Assembly: GCF_017368795.1 (NCBI RefSeq)
Contig: NZ_JAFNLL010000018.1
Coordinates: 27,868-91,867, forward strand
Direction of reading: 5' to 3'
Length of the DNA stretch: 64,000 nt
Source of the DNA: Arthrobacter cavernae
GTDB taxonomy: Bacteria > Actinomycetota > Actinomycetes > Actinomycetales > Micrococcaceae
Part shown: positions 1 to 10,600 of the stretch, piece after piece
Numbering within the stretch: position 1 is the stretch's first letter
How the letters are laid out: every line of letters starts with the position of its first letter
The notes under the pieces: generated by a model
The model's database searches: none
Told to the model about the DNA's origin: nothing
What the model saw: only the letters and a program-made list of their open reading frames with translations
Position numbers and translations under genes: made by a program

Positions 1-300
1 CTTGCCCATGACTTCTTCAGCCGATCCGCAGACCACTGCGCGGATGTCGATGCAGGCGGGTCCCAGGAAGTTCATCTCCGCGGTCGGGTGGCCGTGGGCC
101 TCGACGAAACCCGGCAGCAGGGTGCGTCCGCCGAGGTCGTTGATCTCTGTGGCAGGGCCGATCAAAGCCGAAACATCGACGGCGGTGCCCACCGCCAGGA
201 TGCGGCCGCCAGCAACCGCCACGGCCTCAGCGATCGAGAACTCTTCATCGACGGTAATGACGTTGGCATTCAGGAAGACAGTTTCGGCGAAGGTGCTCAT
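1..300 (-). CDS. Amidohydrolase family protein, N-terminal part (cut by window edge)
   Basis: The first 100 codons of a metal-dependent amidohydrolase are visible and the rest lies outside the window. The N-terminus has the small beta-sandwich typical of the family (residues 8-60, including VAGGRILAVG). It leads into LLPGFVEAHGHP (about 61-72), whose H69 and H71 form the first metal-binding HxH pair at the start of the TIM barrel. The ATG overlaps the stop of the upstream MFS gene by 4 bases (ATGA), so the two are probably translationally coupled. Members of this branch (YtcJ-like, amidohydrolase 3) hydrolyse amide or ester bonds of varied small molecules. The substrate cannot be told from this fragment. 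Confidence 0.85.
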   Translation of the reverse strand, partial: MSTFAETVFLNANVITVDEEFSIAEAVAVAGGRILAVGTAVDVSALIGPATEINDLGGRTLLPGFVEAHGHPTAEMNFLGPACIDIRAVVCGSAEEVMGK

Positions 301-1781
301 TGTGCGGCCCCCGTGACTGCAGTGGACGCTGTGCGGCCCGGGCGCAGGAGCCAGCAGACAAGGACGGCGGCAACCACAAAAATGCCTGCCTGGAAGGCCA
401 GGCCCTGCCCGTACGCTTGGACATCAAGTACTGGGCCGGTCATGAAGATGCTGGAGATCGGGCCGGCGATGGCGAATCCGAGCCCGAAGCCGAACTGGCC
501 GACGGCCGGCTTAACGGCTCCCACGGCTCCCAGTTGGTCCTGGGGTGCCGAGCCGAGAATGACGGCAGCCTGCGGGTTCTGCATCCACATGACGGCAAAG
601 CCAACGATGAACAAGCCGACGCCGGGCAGGAGAATGTTGCCGGGCTTGTCGAGGAACAGTTGTATGGCCAGGCCAAACGCGCACAGCAGCAGGCCGGAAG
701 TGAACATGGCCCGGTTGGAGATGGCAAAACGCTTCTGGGCGGTTCCGGCGACGATCGCACCGACGATCATGCCGACATACATGACGGCCACGACGACGGA
801 CACGGCCCCGGGGGCTACACCCGCCGGAATAGCCAAGGCCGGGTACTGGCCCAGCAGTGAAGCATCGGCCCAGTTGAACAGGACGCCCGCGATGCACGCG
901 GCCGAGAAGGCCGGGATGCGGAAGAGGTGCATGGGAAATCCGGGTTCCTTGGCGCGCAGCTCCCAGATGGCGAAGGCAGCGAGCAGAACAGCGGCAAGTA
1001 GCAGGCCGCCAATCACTTCGGGAGCACCCCAACCCAGGCTGGACGCACGGCCGATCGAGTAGACCAGGGCCACGAGGCCAAGCCCTGCGAGCAAGACACC
1101 CGGGAGATCGAACTTCCGAGGCTTGGCCGCCTTGGTTTCGGGCACGAATGCCGCCGCAATGAGTCCCGCGACCAGGCAGATGAGCGCGGCACTGACGTAG
1201 TTGAAGCGCCAGCCGAAGACAGTCTGGATGGTGCCAGAGAGTGAGGTCATCAGCACGATCACGCTCGCGCCAATGCCGAAGAAGATGCCAAAGGCCTTGG
1301 GAAGTTCCGACTTGGGATAGATCGCGGGAATCATGGCCAGGCACATGGAGAAGGAGAGCGCGGTCCCGATGCCGGTCAGGGCGCGGCCAAGGCCGAACAT
1401 CCACGCGGTGCCTGCCGTCGCGGTGACGATCGAGGCAGCGGACATCAGGAAGACGCCCGCAAGCAGTGTGCGCTTGCGGCCCTTGTTGTCGCCGATGATG
1501 CCGGCGCCCAGTAGGCTCGCGGCGAGGACCACGGTTCCCAGGCTCTTGAGGAACGAAGCCAGACCCGGGTCCATCCCGAGTGCCTTGGCGGCGGCCGGCA
1601 TGGCCACGGCGTGCAGGGCGGGATCGCCGCCCTGCAGGGAACCAACGACTGCGATGCTGATCATCGCGGCCAGAATCTTCTTGCGGTTGCGGAGCTGGCG
1701 GTTGCTCCAGCTCGGTTCCGTGGGCCGTGCGGGCGTTTCCGCGCTCGGTGGCAGTTCCCGGGTGTGTGACTTGATGACCAC
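297..1781 (-). CDS. MFS transporter, DHA2-like (about 14 membrane segments)
   Basis: A 494-residue integral membrane protein of the major facilitator superfamily. A hydrophilic N-terminus of about 35 residues precedes the first membrane segment. Motif A (GDNKGRKR, residues 97-104) sits in the loop between segments 2 and 3. Length and hydrophobic pattern fit the 14-segment drug:H+ antiporter 2 group (EmrB/QacA-like). The gene lies downstream of a ROK regulator on the same strand and overlaps an amidohydrolase by ATGA. That suggests transport of a compound that the hydrolase modifies, as exporter or importer. The ligand is unknown; the family call is firm. Confidence 0.88.
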   Translation of the reverse strand: MVIKSHTRELPPSAETPARPTEPSWSNRQLRNRKKILAAMISIAVVGSLQGGDPALHAVAMPAAAKALGMDPGLASFLKSLGTVVLAASLLGAGIIGDNKGRKRTLLAGVFLMSAASIVTATAGTAWMFGLGRALTGIGTALSFSMCLAMIPAIYPKSELPKAFGIFFGIGASVIVLMTSLSGTIQTVFGWRFNYVSAALICLVAGLIAAAFVPETKAAKPRKFDLPGVLLAGLGLVALVYSIGRASSLGWGAPEVIGGLLLAAVLLAAFAIWELRAKEPGFPMHLFRIPAFSAACIAGVLFNWADASLLGQYPALAIPAGVAPGAVSVVVAVMYVGMIVGAIVAGTAQKRFAISNRAMFTSGLLLCAFGLAIQLFLDKPGNILLPGVGLFIVGFAVMWMQNPQAAVILGSAPQDQLGAVGAVKPAVGQFGFGLGFAIAGPISSIFMTGPVLDVQAYGQGLAFQAGIFVVAAVLVCWLLRPGRTASTAVTGAAQ

Positions 1782-1925
1782 GCCAGGCTCCTTCTAGTAA
1801 ACGGGGTCGGCGGGGCCATGTCCGGATAATTGTGACGCGCATCTCACGTCGGCCCTGCATCAATGTTATTTCACGGCGTGGATTAAGTCACGAAGTTTTT
1901 CCCTCCCCTGTGTTGGCTTGGAATT

Positions 1926-3194
1926 TCAGGCCATTCTGGCCGCTACTGCCGCCAAGGCCGGCTGCCCGATGACGCGGCTTCGACCGGCCAGCACCATGCC
2001 CCGGAGCATCTGGTGCGGGGCGCCCGGGCCGAAGTCGACGTCAAGGCGTGTGATCGACGGCAGCCCACCGATCCCATCCAGATACCCGCGCATCTCGGTT
2101 TCAAGCCCCCGCCGGAATTCGGCCAGGAAGCCATTGACAATGAACAGCTCGGGATTCACCACGCCAGCCACGGTATCGATCGTGATGCCAAGCCAGCGCC
2201 CGGCGTCGGCGAAGGTTTCCGCTGTGCGTTTGTCGCCGCCGTCGAGCAGTTCACGCAACTCGGCCGTCATCGCCTCATGGCGGCTGGACAACCCACTCAT
2301 TACGGTGGCGTAGTCCGCCCCCGTCGCCTGGCTGTAGATCGAGGCGAGGCCCAGGCGTGTCTCGGCACAACCGCGCCGCCCGCACCAGCATTGGCGGCCG
2401 CCCGGATCGATCACGATGTGGCCGAATTCGCCGGCCAATCCACCCGATCCGTGCTCCACGGTTGAACGGCTGAAGAGACCGCCGCTGACAGCGCCGCGGC
2501 CCCCGATATAGGCCACGGATTTGTCGTCCAGCGCGGGCTCCGAGCCACTGATGCAGGACAGCATGGAGTAGTTGGTTTCCCGGTCCACTCCCACCACAGC
2601 CGTGGATCCTGCCGCAGCCAGCATCTCCTCGACGTAGCGGCCCAGCGGTCCCTCGCTCCAGCCGTTGAGCACGGAGCGGACCACAGTGCCGCGTTCGCGG
2701 TTGGCGGCACCCGGCACGCCCACCTCCAGCGCCAGGACCGGGCGGGACTGGCGGGAGGCGACGTCGAGCAGTCCGCGTACAGCCAAGTCAAGATGAGGGA
2801 GATATTCCGCAAGGCCGCTGTATTCCGGGACCGGAAACTCATGGACGGACTCCAGCTCCCCCGTCAGGTTTCCGATCGCGGCCAGGATCCGGGTGCGGTC
2901 GCACTGGATGGCGAGCAGCACCCAGGGGCGCCTGGCAAGGGAGATCGGGCGCACCGGCCTGCCCATCGCGGGCTGTTCGCCGTCGGTTTCCTCCACCAGC
3001 CCGCGGTCCCGGAGCTCCTGGACCAGATTGGTCAGAGCGGACACGCGAAGTCCGCAATGGCCCGCTATCTCCGCCCGCGTCAGTGTCCCGTGTCTGGCCA
3101 GTACAGACAGCACGGAGGACAGATTGTGCTCGCGGAGTCCGGCAACCGAGGCCCCCGACTGGCCCAGCGGCCCGGACATAGCTACCCCGTTCAT
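1926..3194 (-). CDS. ROK family transcriptional regulator
   Basis: A 422-residue protein with an N-terminal winged helix-turn-helix (about residues 22-68, including LTRAEIAGHCGLRVSALTNL) followed by a ROK sugar-kinase-like domain. The ROK zinc site is complete: H259 in GEFGHIVIDPGG, then C269, C271 and C276 in CWCGRRGC. The usual phosphate-binding DxGGT motif at the start of the kinase fold is replaced by AIQCDRTRILAAIG, as in ROK repressors that bind but do not phosphorylate a ligand. The ATG at 3194 is chosen because GGGAAGGG and AGGG lie just upstream. The frame stays open to 3320, and an ATG at 3179 is also possible. It probably controls the downstream MFS-amidohydrolase genes and perhaps the divergent thioesterase. 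Confidence 0.88.
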   Translation of the reverse strand: MNGVAMSGPLGQSGASVAGLREHNLSSVLSVLARHGTLTRAEIAGHCGLRVSALTNLVQELRDRGLVEETDGEQPAMGRPVRPISLARRPWVLLAIQCDRTRILAAIGNLTGELESVHEFPVPEYSGLAEYLPHLDLAVRGLLDVASRQSRPVLALEVGVPGAANRERGTVVRSVLNGWSEGPLGRYVEEMLAAAGSTAVVGVDRETNYSMLSCISGSEPALDDKSVAYIGGRGAVSGGLFSRSTVEHGSGGLAGEFGHIVIDPGGRQCWCGRRGCAETRLGLASIYSQATGADYATVMSGLSSRHEAMTAELRELLDGGDKRTAETFADAGRWLGITIDTVAGVVNPELFIVNGFLAEFRRGLETEMRGYLDGIGGLPSITRLDVDFGPGAPHQMLRGMVLAGRSRVIGQPALAAVAARMA

Positions 3195-3349
3195 GTCCCT
3201 AGCCCTTCCCGCTGTGCGCGCCGCCAGTTCCAGGCGGCGGACCTCCACTTCATCATAGGACGGCCCGCCCGAAAGCGTCCGGCTGGAATCACAGACAGAA
3301 GCCAAGTCACAGAGCGGCACAACAGGACCCGCGCTCGTAGAGTGGCAGC

Positions 3350-4321
3350 ATGAGCGAGCCCGCCTCCAACTCCGTCACCCTCCGTTTTCTCGCCGCCCCC
3401 ACCGACGTCGGCCACAGCGGCTCCGTGGACGCCGGCACCGTCCTGGAGTGGGTGGACAAGGCGGCCTACGCGGCCGCCGTCGGCTGGGCCAAGTCCTATT
3501 GCGTCACCGCCTACGTCGGCAACATCCACTTCGCTGATCCCGTGAACAGCGGCGACATGGTGGAGGTCACGGCAACGATCGTCTACACCGGACGCTCCTC
3601 GATGCACATCCGCACCGTGGTCAGTTCCCGAGACCCCAAGGGCGGGCCGGAGACGATGCACAGCCAGTGCATGGTGATCTTCGTGGCCGTCGGGCCTGAC
3701 GGCAAGCCGATCCCGGTCCCCCAGTTCGAGCCTTCTACGCCGGAGGAGATCGAGCAGCGGGACCATGCGCTGGCGCGGGTCACCGTCCGTGAACAGATCG
3801 TCAAAGCCATGAATGCCCAGGAATATACCGACGCTGGCACGGCCGAGCGTGTGGTGCTGCGCTTCATGGCGTCCCCCACCGACGTGAACTGGGGCGGCAA
3901 GGTGCACGGCGGCATCGTGATGAAGTGGATCGACGAGGCAGCATACGTCTGCGCCTCGCGCTACTGCGGCATGGACACCGTTGCGGTGTTCTCCGGCGGT
4001 GTCCGCTTCTACAGGCCGCTGCTGATCGGCCACGTGGTGGAGGTGGAGGCCAGGCTGGTCTACACCGGCAACAAGGGCATGCACATCGCAGTCCATGTAC
4101 GATCGGGCGATCCCAAGACCCGCGAGATGAACCTGACCACGTACTGCCTCACGGTCATGGTGGCCCGGGATGCTGGTGGAACTTCAGTCCCGATTCCGCC
4201 GTGGGTTCCTGTGTCTGACGAGGACAAGCGCCTGCACGCCCATGCCCGGGAGCTGCTGGAGATCCGGGGCACCGCACCAGGCAACCGCCTGCCTAACCAC
4301 CTGCTGCCGCAGGGGCGCTAG
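3350..4321 (+). CDS. Acyl-CoA thioesterase with two hotdog domains
   Basis: A 323-residue cytosolic protein made of two tandem hotdog folds (about 5-150 and 165-310). The repeats are plainly homologous: LRFLAAPTDVGHSGSVDAG followed by VLEWVDKAAY in the first, and LRFMASPTDVNWGGKVHGG followed by VMKWIDEAAY in the second. Related acyl-CoA hydrolases release free fatty acids from CoA. In such tandem enzymes the Asp/Asn after the PTD motif and the residues at the head of the long helix build the active site. It is divergent from the ROK gene with a 155-base spacer. The preferred acyl chain cannot be told. Confidence 0.85.
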   Translation: MSEPASNSVTLRFLAAPTDVGHSGSVDAGTVLEWVDKAAYAAAVGWAKSYCVTAYVGNIHFADPVNSGDMVEVTATIVYTGRSSMHIRTVVSSRDPKGGPETMHSQCMVIFVAVGPDGKPIPVPQFEPSTPEEIEQRDHALARVTVREQIVKAMNAQEYTDAGTAERVVLRFMASPTDVNWGGKVHGGIVMKWIDEAAYVCASRYCGMDTVAVFSGGVRFYRPLLIGHVVEVEARLVYTGNKGMHIAVHVRSGDPKTREMNLTTYCLTVMVARDAGGTSVPIPPWVPVSDEDKRLHAHARELLEIRGTAPGNRLPNHLLPQGR

Positions 4322-4351
4322 CTGGCCCGCCTGCCGGTCGCGTACGTCGGA

Positions 4352-6271
4352 TCAGCCGGCGTGCGGACGCGGCCGCTCCGGCGTGCCGACAGGGTCGGGG
4401 TCGGGATCGGGAACCATCTCGTCCTGCGTTCGGGATCCGGCCGCAGCGGCCGGGCGTGACGTCACAATGGCAGCCATGACGGCCAGTGTTCCGGCGGCTA
4501 CGACCCACATGATGATGCCGCCCAGTTCTGCGGCCGCGGGACCCGCTGCGCCCCACGGCTGGCCCACAGAGGTGTACCAGGGCGATTCCAGGGCTGCGGC
4601 CTGGGCGGTGAGGCCCCAGCCGTAGACGCCATAGAGTGCCGCGGTACCGGCCAGGACACCCAGCCGAGCCTTGCGCGCATGGCCTCCGCCGCCGTCGGGC
4701 CTGCCTGTCATCGCGCGGGTGAAGAGGCAGCCGGCCAGCAGGGCCAGCAGGGTCATGGCGCTGTATCCGAGCTGGCCGCGGGCCGACCAGCCCAGCAGGG
4801 GGGTGTAGTAGAAGGCGACGAGGGAACCGGCAATGGCATAGGCCGCGAAGTAGGGGGCTCTGGTGACGCCGGCCAGCACCGGCTGCACTGTGCGGGCGAG
4901 GATCTCCTTCACCCCTGTGCTGCTATCCGTCCTGCCTAGAATGGTGAGTTCGGCCAGGGCGAGCGGGGCTGCTGGGACGAGCAGCAGCGGCACGACGGCG
5001 GTCAGCATCATCTGGGTCAGCACGTGCGCGTTGAAAAGGTAGCCCTGGTAGACATGGATGCCGCCGTTCGTGACCATGAAGAGGACGGCGACACCTGCAA
5101 GCCACAACACGGTGCGGTGCGCGGGCCAGGTGCGGCCGGCTCTCCGGAGCCGGCGCACGCCCGCGAGGTAGAAGAAAACGGCGAAGCCGCACGCAAGGCT
5201 CCACAGTGGATCAGGCGCCCACTGGGAGATATACGCCCACAGCTCGGGTACGGGCAGCCCGGGATCCGTGGCGGCAGAGCCAAGGGACGTGGGTGGTTCC
5301 GTGCGCCCCAATGCCGTCGCCATCCCGACGGCCGCGCCCATGACAGCCAGTTCGGCCACGGCTAGGGCCGTGAAGTACCGGCCAGCCCGGTGCGGGTCAA
5401 GCTCAAGACGTCGCAGGGACCATTGCCTGTGGAGTGCGCCGAAGGTCCCGAGGACGATGAGAGCTGCTGCTTTGGCAACGACGATCCCACCGTAGGCGGT
5501 GGACAGGCCTCCCCACGAGCCGATGCTCGCCCATGCTGCCATGATCCCCGATGCCACAATGGTGATGAAGCACACCAGCGCCAGGGTGGAATACCGCCGG
5601 ACCACCCCGTTCAGCTGGCCAGGCAGCACCGCCGGGCGCAGCAGGATCAGTACCAGCAACCCGCCCAGCCAGACCGCGGCGCTGCCTGAGTGCAGGATCA
5701 CCGAGGTGGTGCTGTCCGCATGGCCGGCCCCGCCGGTCGCATGGGATTTCAGCACCAGCGGCACCAGCCCGGCGAACGCCAGCACCGTGGTCACTGCCAC
5801 CATGCGGGGGCTTCGCAGGTTGAAGCACGCAAAGGCGACGGCCGCGGCCAGCGCGGAAGCCAGGACGCCGTAGCGCCCGGCATCGACACCGGTGAGGAAT
5901 GACACGAAGATCGGCCCGAAGCTGTCGGCGGACACCGGGATGTTGGCAATGGTCAGGAAACTCAGGAATACGAACCCGGCGGCGGCAACGGCCCAGATGG
6001 CCGCCGACCAGCCGGCAATCCGTAGGGCCTTTGCATGCGCAGCCCCGCCGTGGGGCAGCGCGAATACTGCGAGGACAAGGGCGCCAATGCAGCAGGCATT
6101 GGCGAGATTGAACACGAGTTTGGCTGCCGGCAGGCCCCACGTCACGGCCGGGCCGGTCCGGTCAAGGATGCCGGGTTCGGCGCTGCCCCCGTAGCTGTAG
6201 GCCCAGACCAGCGCCAGGAGACCTGCACCCAAAAACGCGCCCACGGCCCCGATCCGCATCGTCAATGGCAT
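4352..6271 (-). CDS. CopD / cytochrome c oxidase assembly (CtaG-like) fusion membrane protein
   Basis: A 639-residue protein with about 14-16 hydrophobic segments. The N-terminal half matches the copper-resistance D (CopD) family, including HSGSAAVWLGGLLVLILL. The C-terminal half matches the Caa3/CtaG-like family (GGIHVYQGYLFNAHVLTQMM, then PLLLVPAAPLALAELTILG). This fusion is common in actinobacteria. CopD-type proteins move copper across the membrane, and CtaG-type domains are linked to copper delivery to cytochrome oxidase. The ATG at 6271 follows GGAAGGGAA at good spacing; the frame is open further upstream but that part looks non-coding. The C-terminal tail is hydrophilic and proline/aspartate-rich. 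It converges on the thioesterase gene with a 30-base gap. Confidence 0.85.
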   Translation of the reverse strand: MPLTMRIGAVGAFLGAGLLALVWAYSYGGSAEPGILDRTGPAVTWGLPAAKLVFNLANACCIGALVLAVFALPHGGAAHAKALRIAGWSAAIWAVAAAGFVFLSFLTIANIPVSADSFGPIFVSFLTGVDAGRYGVLASALAAAVAFACFNLRSPRMVAVTTVLAFAGLVPLVLKSHATGGAGHADSTTSVILHSGSAAVWLGGLLVLILLRPAVLPGQLNGVVRRYSTLALVCFITIVASGIMAAWASIGSWGGLSTAYGGIVVAKAAALIVLGTFGALHRQWSLRRLELDPHRAGRYFTALAVAELAVMGAAVGMATALGRTEPPTSLGSAATDPGLPVPELWAYISQWAPDPLWSLACGFAVFFYLAGVRRLRRAGRTWPAHRTVLWLAGVAVLFMVTNGGIHVYQGYLFNAHVLTQMMLTAVVPLLLVPAAPLALAELTILGRTDSSTGVKEILARTVQPVLAGVTRAPYFAAYAIAGSLVAFYYTPLLGWSARGQLGYSAMTLLALLAGCLFTRAMTGRPDGGGGHARKARLGVLAGTAALYGVYGWGLTAQAAALESPWYTSVGQPWGAAGPAAAELGGIIMWVVAAGTLAVMAAIVTSRPAAAAGSRTQDEMVPDPDPDPVGTPERPRPHAG

Positions 6272-6540
6272 ATCGTTCCCTTCCGGAACCAGACCTTCCC
6301 AAGGCAGCGGCCGCAAGTGTGGCCCCTTCAGGGGTGGCTGGTAACTATGCCACAGTCTGGCGGCCATTCCTTGGGGAATCCTTATACACCTACAAGGTCC
6401 GAACCATCAACAGACGTAACACCACGGAAATCTTCCAAATCCATTGCCCGGGTTCCGTCCTGCCCATAATCTGTCAGAGGCGCGGCGGGACGAGAACTCC
6501 AGGCGTGAGTTCTGCAAAGCCGGCCACCAAGGAGGAACGA

Positions 6541-7563
6541 ATGAACGTCAAAAAGCCACGGCACAGTTTCAAGTTCCGAACAGCAATAACTGTCGTCGCG
6601 TTGGCGGCATCCGCCGTCGGGTTCGCCGGCATGACGGCGCCGGCACAGGCGGCATCATCAAGCGGCTGCGAGGGCGGCGGATTCACGGTTCTCGGGAAGA
6701 CCGCACAGTTCAACAGCACAGTGCCCGCACCCACGGGCCGCTTCCTCGTCCAGGGCAAGTACGTCCAGTTCGAGGTCGACCCCACCAATTTCGCCATCCA
6801 CAACTACACCTTCACCGGCGCAGCAAACGACCTCGACCTCACCGGCGGCCGCGTGACCCCTGTCTTTGAAAGCAAGATTCCCGACCACCGCGGCCTGGCG
6901 CTGACCAGCGACGTCTCCCTCGAGCTCACGGACACCGACGTCCAGCTCAACCGAACCGGCACCGGCGGCCTGTCAATGAAGATCCAGGCCAAGGACTGTG
7001 CAGCCGGCGGCATCTTCCAGATGGAACCGGCCCGCGGTGACGGCACCCGGACGCGCATCGTCCACCGGCTGGGGACCGGCGCGTTCTACTTCGACAACGC
7101 AAACTTCCGCGCCCACCTCGGTGAGTTCCGCGGCTCGGAGTGCACCAGCGTGCAGACCGGACCGGCCAGCCAGTTCTGCGTGAAGGTGACGCCCCGGGTC
7201 AACATCGGCAACGACCTCTCCGAAAAGTTCGTTGTCCGCGACAGCCCCCAGGTCGCCACCCGCATCCTGCAGCCCGAGTGCGGACCGGACTTCACGAACA
7301 GCCTCGGCCTCAGCGAGACCCGCGACCATTGCGGCGGCATGACCATCTGGGACGTGGCCAGCGGCGGCCGGATGGGAATGGTCACTGGCGAGGACGCCAC
7401 TGAAGTAGCCAACCCGGCCACGAACTGCACCCAGAACTGCCAGGCCCAGAACCAGGTCAAGGGGCGGCTGGATGACCTCGGCTTCCCGTTCCCGGTTGCC
7501 GAAGGGAGCCGGCTGACCCCGCGCACCTCCACCCAGGGACTGACCGCGGCACTCACGCCGTAA
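6541..7563 (+). CDS. Secreted protein of unknown function
   Basis: A 340-residue protein that I do not recognise. The start at 6541 is set by a strong ribosome-binding site (AAGGAGGAACGA just before ATG). A classic Sec signal peptide follows: basic residues 4-12, hydrophobic core about 14-33, and a likely cleavage after APAQA near residue 37. The mature part is rich in beta-strand-like Thr/Val patterns. It has about a dozen cysteines, many in the second half (SECTS, SQFCVK, PECGPD, HCGG, NCTQNC), which suggests disulfides outside the cell. No catalytic motif was found. It stands alone between the divergent copper membrane protein and a perfect terminator hairpin. Confidence 0.8.
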   Translation: MNVKKPRHSFKFRTAITVVALAASAVGFAGMTAPAQAASSSGCEGGGFTVLGKTAQFNSTVPAPTGRFLVQGKYVQFEVDPTNFAIHNYTFTGAANDLDLTGGRVTPVFESKIPDHRGLALTSDVSLELTDTDVQLNRTGTGGLSMKIQAKDCAAGGIFQMEPARGDGTRTRIVHRLGTGAFYFDNANFRAHLGEFRGSECTSVQTGPASQFCVKVTPRVNIGNDLSEKFVVRDSPQVATRILQPECGPDFTNSLGLSETRDHCGGMTIWDVASGGRMGMVTGEDATEVANPATNCTQNCQAQNQVKGRLDDLGFPFPVAEGSRLTPRTSTQGLTAALTP

Positions 7564-7581
7564 CCGGCAACACCCACCCGA

Positions 7582-7624
7582 CCGTGGCGTGGCCGGGCCC
7601 GCAATGGGCCCGGCCACGCCACGG
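7582..7624. terminator. Perfect 19-bp hairpin between convergent genes
   Basis: Arms 7582-7600 and 7606-7624 are perfectly complementary (19 bp, GC-rich) around the 5-base loop GCAAT. It begins 18 bases past the stop of the secreted-protein gene and lies 59 bases short of the dnaB stop, so it probably stops transcription from both sides. The U-tract is weak on the plus side (TCTTG), as is common in actinobacteria. Confidence 0.8.
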
Positions 7625-7682
7625 TCTTGTCGTACCTGGTTCAGGCACCCCTGGTTCAGGCTTCCTGGGGGGCGACCGCCAT

Positions 7683-10600
7683 CTAGAAGCCGCCGCCGCC
7701 GGACTCGCCCGCCATGTTGGCAAAGCGGGAGTAGTGGCCTTGGAAGGCGACCACGATGTCCTTTGTGGGGCCGTTACGGTGCTTGGCGATGAGAATGTCG
7801 GCCTCGCCGGCGCGCGGCGATTCCTTGTCGTAGACGTCTTCACGGTGGAGCAGGATGACCATGTCGGCGTCCTGCTCGATGGAGTTGTGGACTGCGATCC
7901 CGTTGGCAATGAAATTGTGGTTTCCCAGCACCGTGGCGTCGAAGACTTCCTCTTCGCCGTCCGGTTCGATGGCGATGATGCTGTCCCAAAACAGGTCATT
8001 GATTGCTTCAATGTCGAGCTCGGCGCTGTCGAGCACCTCGGCTACACGGCCCAGTCGCTGCCGTGAAGGAGCCGACTTGAACAGGGAAGAGCCACAGTAT
8101 TTTGTTCCGAGTGCTTCCTGGAATTGGCGATGGCTGAGATCGCTGTCATCCAAAATCTTGCGGACTTTGTCCCATACCTGAAGCGGCATAGTGTCAACAT
8201 TTGTATTTGGGGTGGTCCGCTTGACGATTTCAAGGAGCCGCTCAGCATTGGCTGAACGCTCGCCATGGACACCGATCTCCTGCAGGAACCGGCGCTGATC
8301 ATCTGATCCGGAAACGTCAAGCGTGTACCCTGGACGATAGTTTTCCTTGAGCGTAGCCCGGTGGACCCGGGCGGTAATCCCGAACCTCAGCAGCAGGCGC
8401 GCGATGTCGTCTACCAGTCTTCTTGAGGTGGACGCATAGTAGACACGCCCGCCGTTTCCAGCCTTGTTAAGGGTGATGGATCCATCCGTAGCCCACAGGT
8501 GCCGGAGGAATAGCGCGATTTGCGACTTCGGCAGTGAAAACACCGACTCAGGGGCAAATTTTTCGTGGCTTCTGAGACCGAAAAGGCCCATTCCGTCCAG
8601 CCATTGCGCAATCGGGTTCCGTTTGCCACGCGCCAGCCTGAACGGTGCAGGCAGCCTCAGGGTCGTGCAACGCGCGACAGCATAGTCATCGCGTGCAGGC
8701 GTCACACCAAAGAATCCCGCAGCTTCGCTCACTGCCGTGATGTTCTGCTCATCACGTGTCGCGTAGCGAATTGGCTGGCGGCGCACAAATGACCCGTCGC
8801 CAATCAGGTGGGCCAGCATGATTACTTGCCGGTCATCCCATTCAGTCCGCGCCGAGGGACCGTCCACGTGGCGGGGCACTCCCAACCTGTCGCCGGGAGC
8901 CAAGTCGCCTAGGGCCCGCCAACCTTCGTAAGTGAAAAACGGGTGGTTCGCTGTTGCACGAATGGTTCGCCCGGAAGCCAAAGTCAGTTTGTGGACTGGC
9001 TTGATACCGGTTGAGAAGACATGAGTGAGATGGCGTTCGACGTATCGAAGATCGTCACCGAGGGACCACACCGGAACATCCTTTGCGCCGGCTTCGAAAA
9101 GCTCGCCCATGGTCGTTTCGGAGCCGGTGTCGGATCGCAAGACCCGGGTATCCGCTGTGAGACAGCCGGATTCGCGGAGGTCCGAGACCATGGGGCGCTT
9201 GTCGGCGCGCTGCTCGGAGCCACGGTTCAGCTGCGACAGGGCGATGACCGGGACCTGGAGTTCCTTGGCCAGGAGCTTGAGCGCACGCGAGAACTCGGAG
9301 ACTTCCTGCTGGCGGGACTCCACCTTCTTGCCGGAGCTCATGAGCTGGAGGTAGTCGAGGATCACGAGCTTGAGGTCATGCTGCTGCTTCAGGCGGCGGC
9401 ACTTGGCCCGGATTTCCATGAGCGACATGTTGGGGCTGTCATCGATGAACAGCGGGGCGTCGTTCATGCGGCCCATGGTGGTGGCGATCTTGGACCACTG
9501 CTCGTCCTTGATGGTGCCCTTGCGCAGGTCCTGCAGGCCGATGGTGGCCTCGGCGGAGAGCAGGCGCATGGCGATCTCGTTCCGGCCCATTTCGAGCGAG
9601 AACATGACCGTGGCGAGGTTGTTCTTGATGGCCGCGGAGCGGGCGAAGTCCAGCGCGAAGGTGGAATTGTGCGTGGGGATGAAGGAGCGGCCTGCCAGGT
9701 ACAGATGCGACTCGTGGGCCACCTGAATGCAGCGGACGGGGACAGAGTCCACGGGACGAACAGCCGTGATGAAGCGCTGGGTTCGTTTCGGGGTCGCGCG
9801 CGCGTCCCGCTCCTTGTGCAGGAGGTGCTTGCGCTGGAGGCCGAAAACCGCATCCGACGAGGCGAAGGTGATGGTGAACGACGTCGACGAGGCCTCCGAG
9901 CGGCCGCTGACGGCCTTCTCGCTCCATCCGGTGCGGTAGCCCAGACTGTGGATGAGTTCCCTTGCGTCCTCGGCCAGTGTGCGGGAAGTTACGGCAAACT
10001 GAACGCATCCGCTTGACGTGACCGTTCCATCGCTGTCCAAGAGACCCGCCAACAGCGCCCTTCTTTGCTGCTCGCTGGCGCGCAGGTACCGCAGAGGAAT
10101 GTGCTTGTTCCCCAGGACGCCGAGGGAACGCAGGAAGGTGAAGCTCTCGGCCGGCAGTTTCAGCGAATAGGTGATTCCATCGACAACGGCGGTCTCGTAG
10201 CCCTCCTCGCCGATGCGCATCAGGACCTCGGGATCGGCCGTAGTGACCCGCGCGGCATTGGAGTGGCCGTCCCCCAGCCAGGCGCCCAGCGTGTAGGGAC
10301 CGATCGGCAGCTGGGCCTCGGGCAACTGCACGGGTTCGGAGTTCACCACCGAATGGTTCAGCCGCGCATCCTTGGTCTGGCAACGGAGCGAGGCGGCGAT
10401 TTCGGTGGTGGTCCGGACAGCAGCGTGGATCCACGTGGGCTTCATGCTTCGGGAAGCCTCCTGCGCTGACTTCCGGGAGGCCCGCGTCTCCGTTAGCCAC
10501 TGGTGCTCCGCGTCGGCAACCAGGGTGGAGCCGTCGTCGAAGGTTACCTCGAAGCACTGGCGGCCCAGCATGACATCTGTCACTGCGACCACGGTGGTCG

